A DNA stretch of 64,000 nucleotides from Marinomonas ostreistagni (GTDB taxonomy: Bacteria; Pseudomonadota; Gammaproteobacteria; Pseudomonadales; Marinomonadaceae). The position numbers and the translations under genes were made by a program. Position 1 is the stretch's first letter; every line of letters starts with the position of its first letter. Positions 1 to 7,935 of this stretch are shown in pieces. The stretch spans positions 1 to 64,000 of the forward strand of contig NZ_JAEMUH010000014.1 of the NCBI RefSeq assembly GCF_016461785.1, given 5' to 3'. The notes beneath the pieces were generated by a model. That model did no database searches and was not told the DNA's origin. It was given only the letters and a program-made list of their open reading frames with translations.

Positions 1-2
1 TT

Positions 3-197
3 AGCTATTTTATATTTGTTTTTTTAGAGATTTTATCATTCTATTTATATATTTATAATGTTTCTAATAGAACTGGCAATGAATTATCTAGCTCGCCAAT
101 AATATTAATGGTGTATCTAGCAATTCCTATAGCATTTGCGTTCTATCCGATATACTTCTTTAATAAAAAAACATTGTTTTCAAAGAAGTATGATTAA
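3..197 (+). CDS. C-terminal end of an unidentified membrane protein (partial)
   Basis: An open frame enters from the left edge and ends with TAA at 195-197, giving the last 64 residues. They contain two strongly hydrophobic stretches separated by a short polar Ser/Asn-rich loop, and a basic lysine-rich tail (NKKT..SKKYD), so this is probably the end of an integral inner-membrane protein. The coding is very AT-rich. The family cannot be named from this fragment. A terminal repeat of a RAYT-type element starts directly at its stop codon. Confidence 0.5.
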   Translation, partial: SYFIFVFLEILSFYLYIYNVSNRTGNELSSSPIILMVYLAIPIAFAFYPIYFFNKKTLFSKKYD

Positions 198-225
198 TTG
201 AGATACCCATCTTAAAAAGTGACTG
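195..225 (+). repeat. RAYT-associated terminal repeat, copy 1
   Basis: The motif TTAATTGAGATACCCATC followed by TTAAAAAGTGAC recurs, with substitutions, near 1191, 3709 and 5104, always in the same orientation. Here it lies downstream of the transposase remnant at 393-600 (minus strand), so it is taken as that element's outer end. The assignment rests on the sequence repetition seen here. Confidence 0.55.
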
Positions 226-257
226 GTACTTCAATTCTAACCAGCGCCAAACAATCA

Positions 258-285
258 GCCAGCTTCAATCGAAACTGGCTTTTTT
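258..285 (+). terminator. Intrinsic terminator-like hairpin inside RAYT element end
   Basis: GCCAG-TTC arms around an AATC loop pair with GAA-CTGGC with one mismatch, followed by six T on the plus strand. A nearly identical hairpin is at 5162-5189, so it is part of the mobile-element end rather than a gene-specific terminator. Confidence 0.55.
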
Positions 286-392
286 GTGTGTATTTGCTGG
301 GGAGTTAGCTTTATCTGCGCTGTTTTGACTAGTTTAAGGCGAGTGGGGGGGGCTTACCAGTTAGGTAATCGTATAAGAGTTGGGGAGATTTG

Positions 393-600
393 TTAGAGCA
401 GTAGTTGTTTGGCTTTGCGGATTTTGGGCCTTCGTTTATAGCCGGCATTTTGGTAGTAGCTTGATAAGATTATTTCAGTACCTACAACAGCTAAGGTATG
501 TTGTTTAAATTTAATGGCGATGGTGTGCCAATTTTCCGATGGGATGTTGAGGCGTTGCAGTATGGGGACAAATGATAGATCGACGCAGACATATTTATCT
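393..600 (-). pseudogene. RAYT / IS200-like transposase, C-terminal remnant
   Basis: On the minus strand an open frame ending with TAA at 393-395 encodes about 65 residues containing PILQRLNIPSENW, then KQHT, VVGTE and NAGYKRRPKIRK. This pattern (PxLQRL-x-I-x2-E-x-W, then a V/L-G-T segment and a GYxRxP end) matches what I recall of the C-terminus of the REP-associated tyrosine transposase family. An in-frame stop just upstream near 605 removes the rest, including the HUH catalytic domain, so it is a dead fragment. The copy at 5215-5370 shares the same tail. The family name comes from motif memory, not a search. Confidence 0.6.
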
Positions 601-736
601 TATGCGGCCAGTGAGGTCAACAAGCTCTAGGCAGTCTTACGGTTTAGAACTGGCCTTTAGACCGGTTTTCTTATTGATTGCCTTCAAAGTTAGCTTTATT
701 TACAATGCTTATATTAAATATATTCAATTTTTATCT

Positions 737-1180
737 ATGAAAATTTTATTGTTACTGTTTTTTGCAGCTTGTATTAGTGGATGTACGGGGTTAGCAGTTG
801 GTACTGTCGGTGTTTTTGAAAGAGAAAACAAAAGCTTTACTAGTAAAGAATTAACCAAACAACAATTCATCTCTAAAATGGGAGAGCCTGATGATATTTG
901 GAATTATAAAAAATGTGAGGTTCTAACCTATTATGATGGATATACATGGGGAGGAATAGGGGCTTTTGTTTTAATTTTACCTATCCCATTAATGCTTCCA
1001 ACTGGATATAAAGAAACAGACTTTTATTTTATTGACAATATATCCGTACGAGAGATTTACGAGTTCAGTGATATCACAGCTTCTTTTGGCTATACATGTG
1101 GAAGCAATGATTGCTCATGGTTAAACCCTAAAGGAAACACACACGACAAAAGAAAAGTAGAAGTTAGTTGGTGTGATTAA
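737..1180 (+). CDS. Small outer-membrane lipoprotein, unknown function
   Basis: The 147-residue product starts MKILLLLFFAACISGC. That is a short signal peptide with a lipobox (I-S-G-C, Cys16), so it is expected to be lipidated and anchored in the outer membrane. A Gly/aliphatic segment (WGGIGAFVLILPIPLMLPTG) sits mid-protein and the C-terminus has three cysteines that could form disulfides. The open frame extends upstream to 572, but that part overlaps the transposase remnant, so the ATG at 737 is preferred because it creates the signal peptide. No strong Shine-Dalgarno is visible. The GEPDDIW segment resembles the start of SmpA/OmlA-like lipoproteins, but I would not name the family. Confidence 0.65.
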   Translation: MKILLLLFFAACISGCTGLAVGTVGVFERENKSFTSKELTKQQFISKMGEPDDIWNYKKCEVLTYYDGYTWGGIGAFVLILPIPLMLPTGYKETDFYFIDNISVREIYEFSDITASFGYTCGSNDCSWLNPKGNTHDKRKVEVSWCD

Positions 1181-1190
1181 AAAACAGGAA

Positions 1191-1222
1191 GTTAATTGAG
1201 GCACCCACCTTAAAAAGTGTTC
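1191..1222 (+). repeat. RAYT-associated terminal repeat, orphan copy 2
   Basis: GTTAATTGAGGCACCCACC plus TTAAAAAGTG, closest of the four copies to a presumed GTTAATTGAGACACCCACC consensus. There is no adjacent transposase coding sequence, so it is an orphan end just after the lipoprotein gene. Confidence 0.5.
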
Positions 1223-1231
1223 GTAGTATCC

Positions 1232-1432
1232 CTAGCCTTTTCCAGAAAAATAGTAATTTTTAGCTATTTTTCCTGAAACTTGAGTTTCGATGTTTTCAGT
1301 TTCCAGAAAACTAGTCACTTCTTTAAGGTGTGCTTTCAATGGAAGGAGAGGCTGATATCTTTCAGTATCAAACTCGTTTTTGCCCCAAAGCTTGCCAGAG
1401 GTATGTAAACAACAATTACATAATCTAATCAC
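1232..1432 (-). CDS. Doubtful 66-residue ORF downstream of the AraC regulator
   Basis: A 66-codon frame begins 3 nt after the AraC-family stop codon. The product (MIRLCNCC...FSGKG) has no motif I recognise. It lies between an orphan mobile-element repeat and the regulator gene, so it may be a gene fragment or chance. Listed for completeness only. Confidence 0.15.
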   Translation of the reverse strand: MIRLCNCCLHTSGKLWGKNEFDTERYQPLLPLKAHLKEVTSFLETENIETQVSGKIAKNYYFSGKG

Positions 1433-1435
1433 AAT

Positions 1436-2428
1436 CTAGGTACGAACTTGTCCAGGTGAAACTCCAGTCCATGTACTGTACGCCCGAATAAACGAGTTTA
1501 CCTCTCGATAACCCAACAAGAAAGATACTTCAATGAGTGGTAGCTCGGTTTCATTCAAGTAATGTTCGGCTAATTGCAGGCGTACTTGCTGTAGGAGGGT
1601 TTGATAACTAACCCCTTCATTAGTTAACTTTCTTTGTAAAGTGCGTTTGCTGACTGCGATGTGAGACGCAACAGATTCTATAGAGCTTTCACCTTGAGGA
1701 AGTAAATCTAACAAAATTTTAGAAACCGCATCAGAAGTCGTACCACGATGGGTCACTGCCTCTAACCTCTGTTTTAACTCACCATCAAAAACAGACAGCA
1801 TCATCTGATTATCAGTCAGGAATGGCATTCGAGCGTCTTCAGCACGAAACGTAATGCTTGTTTTGGAACCTTGGCGAATGGGACAACCAAAGTAAGCTTG
1901 ATAGGCACTCAGGTTTTTCGGCAGTTCTTGCAGAATAATCTCAACGGGTTGTACGTTTGACCGAGTAGCAAGCCGTGTCAATTGAGTGAAAAATACTAGC
2001 TCCGTAAGGTTAAGCATGCTCGGCAGTTCGCCGTCATAGCCGTTACAACCGATATCAATACGGGTGTGTTGCTCGGTTTGTTCAATAGTGAGCAACATTG
2101 GCCCGATTAGAAGTTTGTATTCCTGAAGCCGTTTGACTGCCGCATTAAGGTTCGCGCTGCATATTGCGGCTAATATTGGAGCATCAAATGACTCAAAACT
2201 CATAACTTGCGCAAACTTTAGCCCGATATCAATGCCTTTCACCTGAGCGGCAGCTTCTATACCATGCCATAGTTGGAAGTATTGAGACGGGGTTAGTTGC
2301 ACCTTATTTTGGTCAAATAACCTTGGTGGCAGTTCGGCAAAACCTAATATGTGTTGAAGCTCTATTCCCAAGTCATTAAATAGCACTTTCCAGTTTGGAG
2401 GTATAACAAACTTACTCGCTCTTTTCAT
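1436..2428 (-). CDS. AraC-family transcriptional regulator (arabinose-binding-like N-domain type)
   Basis: The 330-residue protein has the layout of the OruR/ArgR-like AraC group. A ligand-sensing N-terminal domain of about 200 residues (LPPRLFDQNKVQLTPSQYF..) is followed by the double helix-turn-helix at about 240-330, with SIESVASHIAVSKRTLQRKL as the first and a LLGYREVNSFIRAY second recognition region. It should bind DNA in the cytoplasm and respond to an unidentified small molecule. The SDR gene lies 56 bp upstream in the same direction and is a plausible target or operon partner; AraC-SDR pairs of this kind are common in marine gammaproteobacteria. Confidence 0.9.
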   Translation of the reverse strand: MKRASKFVIPPNWKVLFNDLGIELQHILGFAELPPRLFDQNKVQLTPSQYFQLWHGIEAAAQVKGIDIGLKFAQVMSFESFDAPILAAICSANLNAAVKRLQEYKLLIGPMLLTIEQTEQHTRIDIGCNGYDGELPSMLNLTELVFFTQLTRLATRSNVQPVEIILQELPKNLSAYQAYFGCPIRQGSKTSITFRAEDARMPFLTDNQMMLSVFDGELKQRLEAVTHRGTTSDAVSKILLDLLPQGESSIESVASHIAVSKRTLQRKLTNEGVSYQTLLQQVRLQLAEHYLNETELPLIEVSFLLGYREVNSFIRAYSTWTGVSPGQVRT

Positions 2429-2484
2429 CGCACTTCTACTTATTGATACTGCAGATACCGACTATATCAAATGAGCCCGCTACT

Positions 2485-3267
2485 TTATTTGGTGCTCTTT
2501 TCCATTGTTTGGCGTGATATTTTTAACACAAGCTTGCGCGGTAAAAACGGAATAACCCAGTTAAGCATGAACTTTAATGAAGGCTCATTAAATGCCACTA
2601 GCTCACCTTTTTCCATAGCGTTATAGCCGCACTCTGCAACAGAGCTTGGTGTTTTTGCATTTTCCCACGCATCAACGCCTTCTAAATTTCCCGCTTCTAC
2701 AAACCCAGTCGCCACAAAACCAGGGCATAGTGCCGTCACGGTTACACCGTTATCTTTAACTTCTTCTGCTACCGCCTGACTAAATGAGGTGACATACGAT
2801 TTTGTTGCGTAATACACCGCCTGTAATGGACCTGGCACGAATGACGCGGTTGATGACACATTAAGGATTTTACCTTGCTTACGTTCAACCATGCCTTTTA
2901 GATAAAAGTGCGTAAGGTTAGTCAATGTTACCATGTTCACCTGCATCATTGCTTGTTCATCGGCCAGAGAGCGTTGATGGAATTTGCCGTGGCCACCAAA
3001 ACCTGCGTTGTTAATTAGCGTATCAACTTGTAGAGAGCGCGCTTCGGTTTGTTCAAATAGCGCTTGAGCTGAGCTCGGTTGAGAGAGATCTAAAGCAATG
3101 ACAGTGACCTGAATACCATACTGATTTTCTAGTTCTGATTTAAGGTCATTGAGTTTTGACTCAGAGCGAGCTACAAGTATCAGGTTACCACCTTTGCTTG
3201 CGTGAATTTTTGCCAGTTCAAGACCGATACCGCTTGATGCGCCAGTGATTAATGCTGTGTTTGTCAT
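2485..3267 (-). CDS. Short-chain dehydrogenase/reductase (SDR)
   Basis: The 260-residue classical SDR has the nucleotide-binding motif TGASSGIG at residues 8-15, an NNAG motif near 88, a catalytic Ser in NVSST and the Y-x3-K pair in YYATKSY. The PG motif (CPGFVATGF) follows. The family oxidises or reduces alcohols and ketones with NAD(P)(H). The C-terminus (PSLKFMLNWVIPFLPRKLVLKISRQ) is amphipathic and basic, as in the DltE/YqjQ-like subgroup acting near membranes. The substrate is unknown. It shares orientation with the AraC regulator gene. Confidence 0.9.
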   Translation of the reverse strand: MTNTALITGASSGIGLELAKIHASKGGNLILVARSESKLNDLKSELENQYGIQVTVIALDLSQPSSAQALFEQTEARSLQVDTLINNAGFGGHGKFHQRSLADEQAMMQVNMVTLTNLTHFYLKGMVERKQGKILNVSSTASFVPGPLQAVYYATKSYVTSFSQAVAEEVKDNGVTVTALCPGFVATGFVEAGNLEGVDAWENAKTPSSVAECGYNAMEKGELVAFNEPSLKFMLNWVIPFLPRKLVLKISRQTMEKSTK

Positions 3268-3797
3268 GCTGAGTGCCTATTTCGTATGCCATGATTTGCT
3301 TAGCGTCGTAAGCTGATGGATACATTATAGGCTCTCAAATCGAGCCACTAAACATCCAATGACGACAGTGTTCAATCAGATCGTGCCAATCATTCAGTAT
3401 TGAATCGAAGCCTGCATCTTTTGTTTGTCTATCTCATTTTCTATTGGGAATGTAGAGGGGAAGTGAGTTTGGCTACATTCATATCTGCTGAGTATATGGT
3501 GGTAATACCTGAGGTAATCCAAAGGATCAAAGTATGTTTTTGTTCGTGACTCACTTTTGTCCAAAAACGAGTTTGGTGCGGATCAGTGGTAGCTGTGATC
3601 CGTGGTAGCCCACTTTGGAAGAATATTTAGTGTGCTAGATAGGTGTTACTTGATTGGTACTACTTGGTTTCTTTCTATCTTAGCAATTTACTCTCGAAGC
3701 TCTGCAAATTAATTAAGACACCCACACTAAAAAGGAAAAAGTTATCGAGACAAAGACTCAGCTCTGATCAGAACTCCTGAAAAGACTGTTTAATGGA
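3268..3797. other. 530-bp intergenic region without a recognisable gene
   Basis: No convincing coding frame on either strand. It contains an orphan terminal repeat near 3709-3735 and, just after it, a second element-like stretch (AGTTATCGAGAC) that also occurs in the repeat at 5104. The SDR promoter must lie at its left end, but no clear -35/-10 pair stands out. Confidence 0.5.
3709..3735 (+). repeat. RAYT-associated terminal repeat, orphan copy 3
   Basis: TTAATTAAGACACCCACAC followed by TAAAAAGG, a diverged copy of the repeat at 195, 1191 and 5104. It lies in the gap before the HD-GYP gene with no transposase fragment attached. Confidence 0.4.
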
Positions 3798-5042
3798 CTA
3801 AAAGAACGAATGCTTACGCATTTTATCAAGCATTAACTCTCGACAGCCGTCTTCGTCTAGGTTAAAAATTTTTGTATGTAATGGCTTGGAGATGTTTACA
3901 AAAATATCGACGAGGTCTGGATCAAAGTGGTTTCCTTTTCCTTCTTTGATAATGGATATTGCTTTTTCATAGCTAAAAGGGGGTTTGTAGGGGCGCTCAG
4001 AACACAGCGCATCAAAGACATCAGCAATGGCGAAAATACGCGCATTTTCTGGAATGTTTTTAGCTCTTAACCCGTTGGGATAACCACTTCCGTCCCATTT
4101 TTCATGATGTCCTTCAATGATGTCTTTGGCGTCTTTTAGCCATTCGATGCCATCTACCATGGCACATCCTTCCTGAACATGAGTTTTCATAATGGACATT
4201 TCTTGATCGTCTAGCTTTCCGGGTTTTAGCAAGATGGTATCTGATATGGCAATTTTGCCAATGTCATGTAGGTAACTTCCCAAGATAAGTCCTTTCATGT
4301 CTTCTTTGCGGAAGCCTATTGCCTCGGCAATCTCAGTGGCGAGTAATGTTACTCGGTAGTTGTGTGCTCCTGTATCACAGTCGCGCAGAGTGATGGTTTT
4401 TCCGAGGGTAAGCATCATATCGACGTTGCCTTGGGTAATGGCGTTTGCTTGGCGTACTTGTTCTTTGTTAAGAAACAAAATGATTGGATATATAACCGCA
4501 GCACAAAGCCAAACAGCACCAACTGCAATCAGTGCACCTAATAGAGAAAATTCGCGGATAGAGGAACGCTGCCACTCCGGCACAAGACGAACACCTTCAA
4601 AATAGCCCCAAATATTGTCACCATCCATAATTGGAACAAAAGTTCGTAAGAGCCAGTCGCCGTTGTCTAGGGTTAAACTTTGATAAGACGACTTAATGTA
4701 ATGAGGATCAACATGACCGGGGAGTTTAGTCTCAATTACTGCACCAGCTTTGGTCAGTGATTCCGATATTTTGCGGGCGTCTTTATTGTACAACTCTGCA
4801 ATATCAAACAATCCAGTGCTAAGTGACTGTGTAACTTGATGTGCTTTTTGTAGCTGCTCTTCACCAACCGCCTCGATCAGCCCCGATTGTTTTACGGTAT
4901 TGCGGCTGACTTCCATTGCGAGATCAACTGCTTCTTTTTCGGCACCTTCTACCGCAATAAACCATGCAACCAATCCAGCGCCTAGACTAATTATAAGACT
5001 TGCAACAATAATACGAAGAAAAGCTTGTCGAGCGAAGTACAT
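3798..5042 (-). CDS. Membrane-bound HD-GYP domain protein (probable c-di-GMP phosphodiesterase)
   Basis: The 414-residue protein has a transmembrane helix at about 8-30, an extracytoplasmic sensor region of about 130 residues, a second helix at about 165-191 and a cytoplasmic HD-GYP domain. Metal and catalytic motifs are intact: the HD pair at 259-260 in HDIGK, and HHEKWDGSGYP at 312-322 with the GYP signature. Family members hydrolyse c-di-GMP to pGpG or GMP and act in the motile-sessile switch. The periplasmic part suggests it responds to an external signal. It stands alone between two mobile-element remnants, with no partner gene beside it. Confidence 0.92.
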   Translation of the reverse strand: MYFARQAFLRIIVASLIISLGAGLVAWFIAVEGAEKEAVDLAMEVSRNTVKQSGLIEAVGEEQLQKAHQVTQSLSTGLFDIAELYNKDARKISESLTKAGAVIETKLPGHVDPHYIKSSYQSLTLDNGDWLLRTFVPIMDGDNIWGYFEGVRLVPEWQRSSIREFSLLGALIAVGAVWLCAAVIYPIILFLNKEQVRQANAITQGNVDMMLTLGKTITLRDCDTGAHNYRVTLLATEIAEAIGFRKEDMKGLILGSYLHDIGKIAISDTILLKPGKLDDQEMSIMKTHVQEGCAMVDGIEWLKDAKDIIEGHHEKWDGSGYPNGLRAKNIPENARIFAIADVFDALCSERPYKPPFSYEKAISIIKEGKGNHFDPDLVDIFVNISKPLHTKIFNLDEDGCRELMLDKMRKHSFF

Positions 5043-5103
5043 ACATAGACTCCCATTTCAATCTCTGAATAGTAAACCGTGTAGCTTAAGAAAAGCTTAA
5101 GTA

Positions 5104-5133
5104 AGTTATCGAGACGCCCTTCATAAAAAGTGA
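5104..5133 (+). repeat. RAYT-associated terminal repeat, copy 4
   Basis: AGTTATCGAGACGCCCTTC followed by ATAAAAAGTGACTC. Its flank continues with the same downstream sequence as copy 1 (TTCTAACCAG, AAACAGC, then the GCCAG hairpin), so copies 1 and 4 are homologous over about 100 bp. Confidence 0.5.
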
Positions 5134-5161
5134 CTCAGTTCTAACCAGTACTAAACAGCTA

Positions 5162-5189
5162 GCCAGTTTCAGTCGAAACTGGCTTTTTT
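5162..5189 (+). terminator. Perfect hairpin with T-tract in element end
   Basis: GCCAGTTTC and GAAACTGGC form a perfect 9-bp stem around AGTC, followed by TTTTTT. It matches the hairpin at 258-285 apart from an unpaired position there, which shows the stem is conserved in the element. Confidence 0.7.
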
Positions 5190-5214
5190 GTATGTATTAG
5201 CTAGGAAATTGGCT

Positions 5215-5370
5215 TTATTTGAACTGTTTAGACTTGTTGATCTTGGGCCTTCGTTTGTAGCCAGCATTTAAGTAGTAGTTGGAAAGTATGGTTTCGGTTC
5301 CAATGGTGGCGAAGGTATGTTGTTCAAATTGTGTGGCAATGCTGATTAGTTGTTTTCTGGGTTTTGGCAT
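5215..5370 (-). pseudogene. Internally deleted RAYT transposase (51 codons, intact frame)
   Basis: The minus-strand ATG at 5368-5370 follows AAGGATAGAGG. The frame reads MPKPRKQLIS, a typical RAYT N-terminus, then passes directly into IATQFEQHT, FATIGTE and NAGYKRRPKINK, the family's C-terminus as also seen at 393-600. The whole central part with the HUH and tyrosine catalytic motifs is missing, so it cannot transpose by itself. The junction keeps the frame open and the stop is TAA at 5215-5217. It is either a neutral internal deletion or a small protein derived from the transposase ends. Confidence 0.6.
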
Positions 5371-5410
5371 ACTCAAATCCTCTATCCTTGAGGTGTTTGG
5401 ATAAGTTTAA

Positions 5411-5440
5411 AGTATAACTGTATGAATATACAGTTATACT
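5411..5440 (-). promoter_or_regulatory. LexA-type SOS box upstream of the mini-RAYT frame
   Basis: Thirteen-base arms AGTATAACTGTAT and ATACAGTTATACT are perfect inverted repeats around GAAT. The centre is CTGT-N8-ACAG (5418-5433), which fits the gammaproteobacterial LexA operator and the two boxes found between lexA and dinG in this window. It lies 46 nt upstream of the minus-strand ATG at 5370. On the plus side, the DUF748 gene starts 175 bp away and is a less likely target. Confidence 0.6.
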
Positions 5441-5609
5441 TTTTAGGCCACCGTTTAGGCCATTATTAGTGCTGATTAATCCAGCCCAAATTTGAAAGGT
5501 GATTGAATCAGCTCTGTGCAAATAATGCATCTTAATTGAGGGTTTTTGCTTTCTAAGTTGCTTGCTTAAGCCTTATCCCTCTAATGTGATGTCAAAAGAG
5601 GGATTTTTT

Positions 5610-6704
5610 ATGACGAAGCGAAGTTTAAATAGAACCCTAATATGGGTAGGTGTGATTGCTCTACTGTTGTTGGTAATTCACCTGACACTACCTTACTGGT
5701 TGACTAAGTTTTTGAATAAACGACTTGAGAATATGGAAGGATATAAGGGCCATATTGATCATGTGTCACTGCAATTATATCGAGGGGCATACCAGCTTCA
5801 TGACCTATCCATCGTTAAGGTGGATGGCACCAAACAAGTGCCTTTTGTACGGGTGACTGAAATCGATATCTCGTTAAGCTGGAGAGCTTTATTTAAAGGT
5901 GCTGTGGTGGCTGATTTCGTGTTTGATGAACCAGAAGTGAATTTTGTTGATGGTCAGTCAGAAGAGCAGAGTCAATCAGGGCAAGGTGCTGATTGGCGTA
6001 AAGTGGTCAATGACCTAACACCTATCGTTATTAACAAAGTAGAGGTTCATGATGGCACGATTGCTTTTCGCAACTTTCAATCTACACCGCCTGTGAACAT
6101 TCAAATTAACAATGTCCAAGCGACGCTGAATAATTTAACGAATGTGGATCAAGGCAACGGTAGGGTAGCGACCTTAGATGTGACGGCCAATGCCTTAAAT
6201 GATGCAAAAATGATCGTTAATGCGGAGCTAGACCCATTTGTGGACGATGATTTTATTGTTGCTTTACGCTGTGAAGAATTAAGTTTGCCCATGTTCAATG
6301 ACCTAGCAAAGGCTTATGCGGGCCTTGATTCTAAAGGGGGTACAGGTCAGTTGGTGAGTGAAATACAGGCAAAGGAGGGGGCTTTAAGTGGTTATGTTAA
6401 GCCTCTTTTTAAAGATGTAGATATCTTTGACTGGGAACAAGATGTAGAGGACCAGAAGGACAACCCATTTCAAATAGCTTGGGAGGCGATCGGTGGTGGT
6501 GTGGCTGGTATATTGACCAATAGTGATAGTGACAAAGTAGCGACAAGATTGGATTTTTCAGGGCAACTGGATAATCCTGAAATTGGAACTTGGCAGACCA
6601 TCAAAAATACCTTGAGCAATGCATTTTTAGAGGCCTACAGCACAAGGTTCGAAGGGTTATTTAAATCCAGTACTCAAGAAGCAGCCAGTGATGTGAACAC
6701 TTAA
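5610..6704 (+). CDS. DUF748 (AsmA-like) domain protein
   Basis: The 364-residue protein has one N-terminal transmembrane anchor (about 10-32, IWVGVIALLLLVIHLTLPYW) followed by a large periplasmic region with the DUF748 pattern: a GH-x-x-x-V-SL-x-L-Y-x-GxY-x-L segment, then SWRALFKG, VNFVD and the PI-x-I-x-x-VEVHDGTIAFRNF region. DUF748/AsmA-like proteins are envelope proteins thought to act in lipid transport or outer-membrane homeostasis. The start at 5610 is chosen because AGAGGGATTTTTT precedes it; an upstream in-frame codon at 5562 lacks a ribosome binding site. It is a stand-alone gene. Confidence 0.82.
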   Translation: MTKRSLNRTLIWVGVIALLLLVIHLTLPYWLTKFLNKRLENMEGYKGHIDHVSLQLYRGAYQLHDLSIVKVDGTKQVPFVRVTEIDISLSWRALFKGAVVADFVFDEPEVNFVDGQSEEQSQSGQGADWRKVVNDLTPIVINKVEVHDGTIAFRNFQSTPPVNIQINNVQATLNNLTNVDQGNGRVATLDVTANALNDAKMIVNAELDPFVDDDFIVALRCEELSLPMFNDLAKAYAGLDSKGGTGQLVSEIQAKEGALSGYVKPLFKDVDIFDWEQDVEDQKDNPFQIAWEAIGGGVAGILTNSDSDKVATRLDFSGQLDNPEIGTWQTIKNTLSNAFLEAYSTRFEGLFKSSTQEAASDVNT

Positions 6705-6745
6705 TTCTTTTCAACACTGGCTGTAACGCCTACGACATTATCAAG

Positions 6746-7927
6746 CTAGCTCTGTATTGGGGTTTTGTTTGGTTTGACGATAAAGAACCAAGATAAAGCC
6801 CCGAGTGCGTAACAGATAAAGACGACGATCGCCATCGAAAGCAAGCTGGTGCCATTAATACCTGTTAAAGGGGATGAGATGCCACCAAAAGCAAACATGG
6901 TGGTGCCTAAGATAGCGGAGCCGACCCCTGCATTTTTGTGAAGTTGCTGCATGGCTTTTGAGTTAACCAACGTCGCTAACGCACTGGTAAAGGCAATGGT
7001 CACCATCAAGATAGGCATAACAATTACCAAAGAACTATTTAGTAAGCTTGTCATTAATAATGCCCCAGCGCTTAAGACGGCAAGTACGATGGCATAGTTA
7101 ATAACGGTAGTTTCTCCATGGTGTCTGGCAAATTTCGCTGCGATGGTTGCCGAGAGAATCATGCCAAAGCCATTCAAACCAAACACATAGCTGTAGGCTT
7201 GTGGAGATAGTTCAAATTGCTCCTGAAAGACGTATGAAGAAGCGGCAATGTAAGCAAACATGCCAGCAAAGACAAAGCCTTGTGCGAGACTCATCCCAAC
7301 AAATGGACGATTACTTAAGACACGCTTCATTCCAGTTAACATTGACTCTTGGCTGACTTGATCCGGTCTAAGTGACTCTTTCAAGCCGATTCCTGACGCC
7401 AATAATAAAGCCCCTGCGATGACGGCTAAGCTAATAAACAAACCTTGCCAAGGCGTGTATTGCAGTTGAAATCCGCCAATAATGGGTGCTGCTATGGGAG
7501 CTAATCCGTTGACAGCCATAAGCAGTGCAAAAAAGCGTGTTAGATCAGAGCCAGAGTACATGTCGCGAGCAATAGCACGGGACAAAACGGCACCACCGGA
7601 GCCCGCTAGCCCTTGAATAAAGCGAGCGATGATCAGCTCATTGATATTGTCTGCCATGGCGCACCAGACTGAGGCGCCGATAAATAAGCTTAATGAAAGT
7701 AATAAGGGCACTTTGCGTCCAAACTTATCACTCACAGGACCAAACACTAACTGACCAATACCTAGCCCAAATAGGGCGGCAGTGAGGGTTATCTGAGTAG
7801 TGGCCGATGTTGTGCTAAGTTGGGAAGTAATATCGGGAAGTGCTGGCAAATACAAGTCAGTACACAATGGACCAAGACCGGCAAGTAATCCAAGAATAAT
7901 GACTAAAAAGGTTTTCTGATTAAGCAT
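6746..7927 (-). CDS. Bcr/CflA-family MFS drug efflux transporter
   Basis: The 393-residue protein has about 12 hydrophobic segments and the DHA1 Bcr/CflA signatures: LCTDLYLPALPDI after the first helix, the motif-A loop GPVSDKFGRKVPLL between helices 2 and 3, and RFIQGLAGSGGAVLSRAIARD in helix 4. Members are proton antiporters exporting drugs such as bicyclomycin and chloramphenicol, or metabolites; the substrate here cannot be read from sequence. A 22-bp-armed perfect palindrome sits 8 bp upstream of the start codon and is the likely control site. No regulator gene lies next to it. Confidence 0.9.
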   Translation of the reverse strand: MLNQKTFLVIILGLLAGLGPLCTDLYLPALPDITSQLSTTSATTQITLTAALFGLGIGQLVFGPVSDKFGRKVPLLLSLSLFIGASVWCAMADNINELIIARFIQGLAGSGGAVLSRAIARDMYSGSDLTRFFALLMAVNGLAPIAAPIIGGFQLQYTPWQGLFISLAVIAGALLLASGIGLKESLRPDQVSQESMLTGMKRVLSNRPFVGMSLAQGFVFAGMFAYIAASSYVFQEQFELSPQAYSYVFGLNGFGMILSATIAAKFARHHGETTVINYAIVLAVLSAGALLMTSLLNSSLVIVMPILMVTIAFTSALATLVNSKAMQQLHKNAGVGSAILGTTMFAFGGISSPLTGINGTSLLSMAIVVFICYALGALSWFFIVKPNKTPIQS

Positions 7928-7935
7928 AATGTTCC

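Larger units (their letters stand above)
5043..5609. other. Intergenic region occupied by a mini-RAYT element
   Basis: About 330 bp (5104-5440) consists of an element end, a terminator hairpin, an internally deleted RAYT reading frame and a LexA-type palindrome, all described separately. The remaining 170 bp before the DUF748 gene shows no other gene; a 68-codon frame at 5324-5530 has no credible coding character. Confidence 0.6.

Noticed and set aside
572-736. Upstream extension of the lipoprotein frame
   Set aside because: It overlaps the RAYT remnant on the other strand and hides the signal peptide that starts at 737.
5324-5530. 68-codon minus-strand ORF
   Set aside because: Different frame from the mini-RAYT gene it overlaps, runs through the SOS palindrome, no motif.
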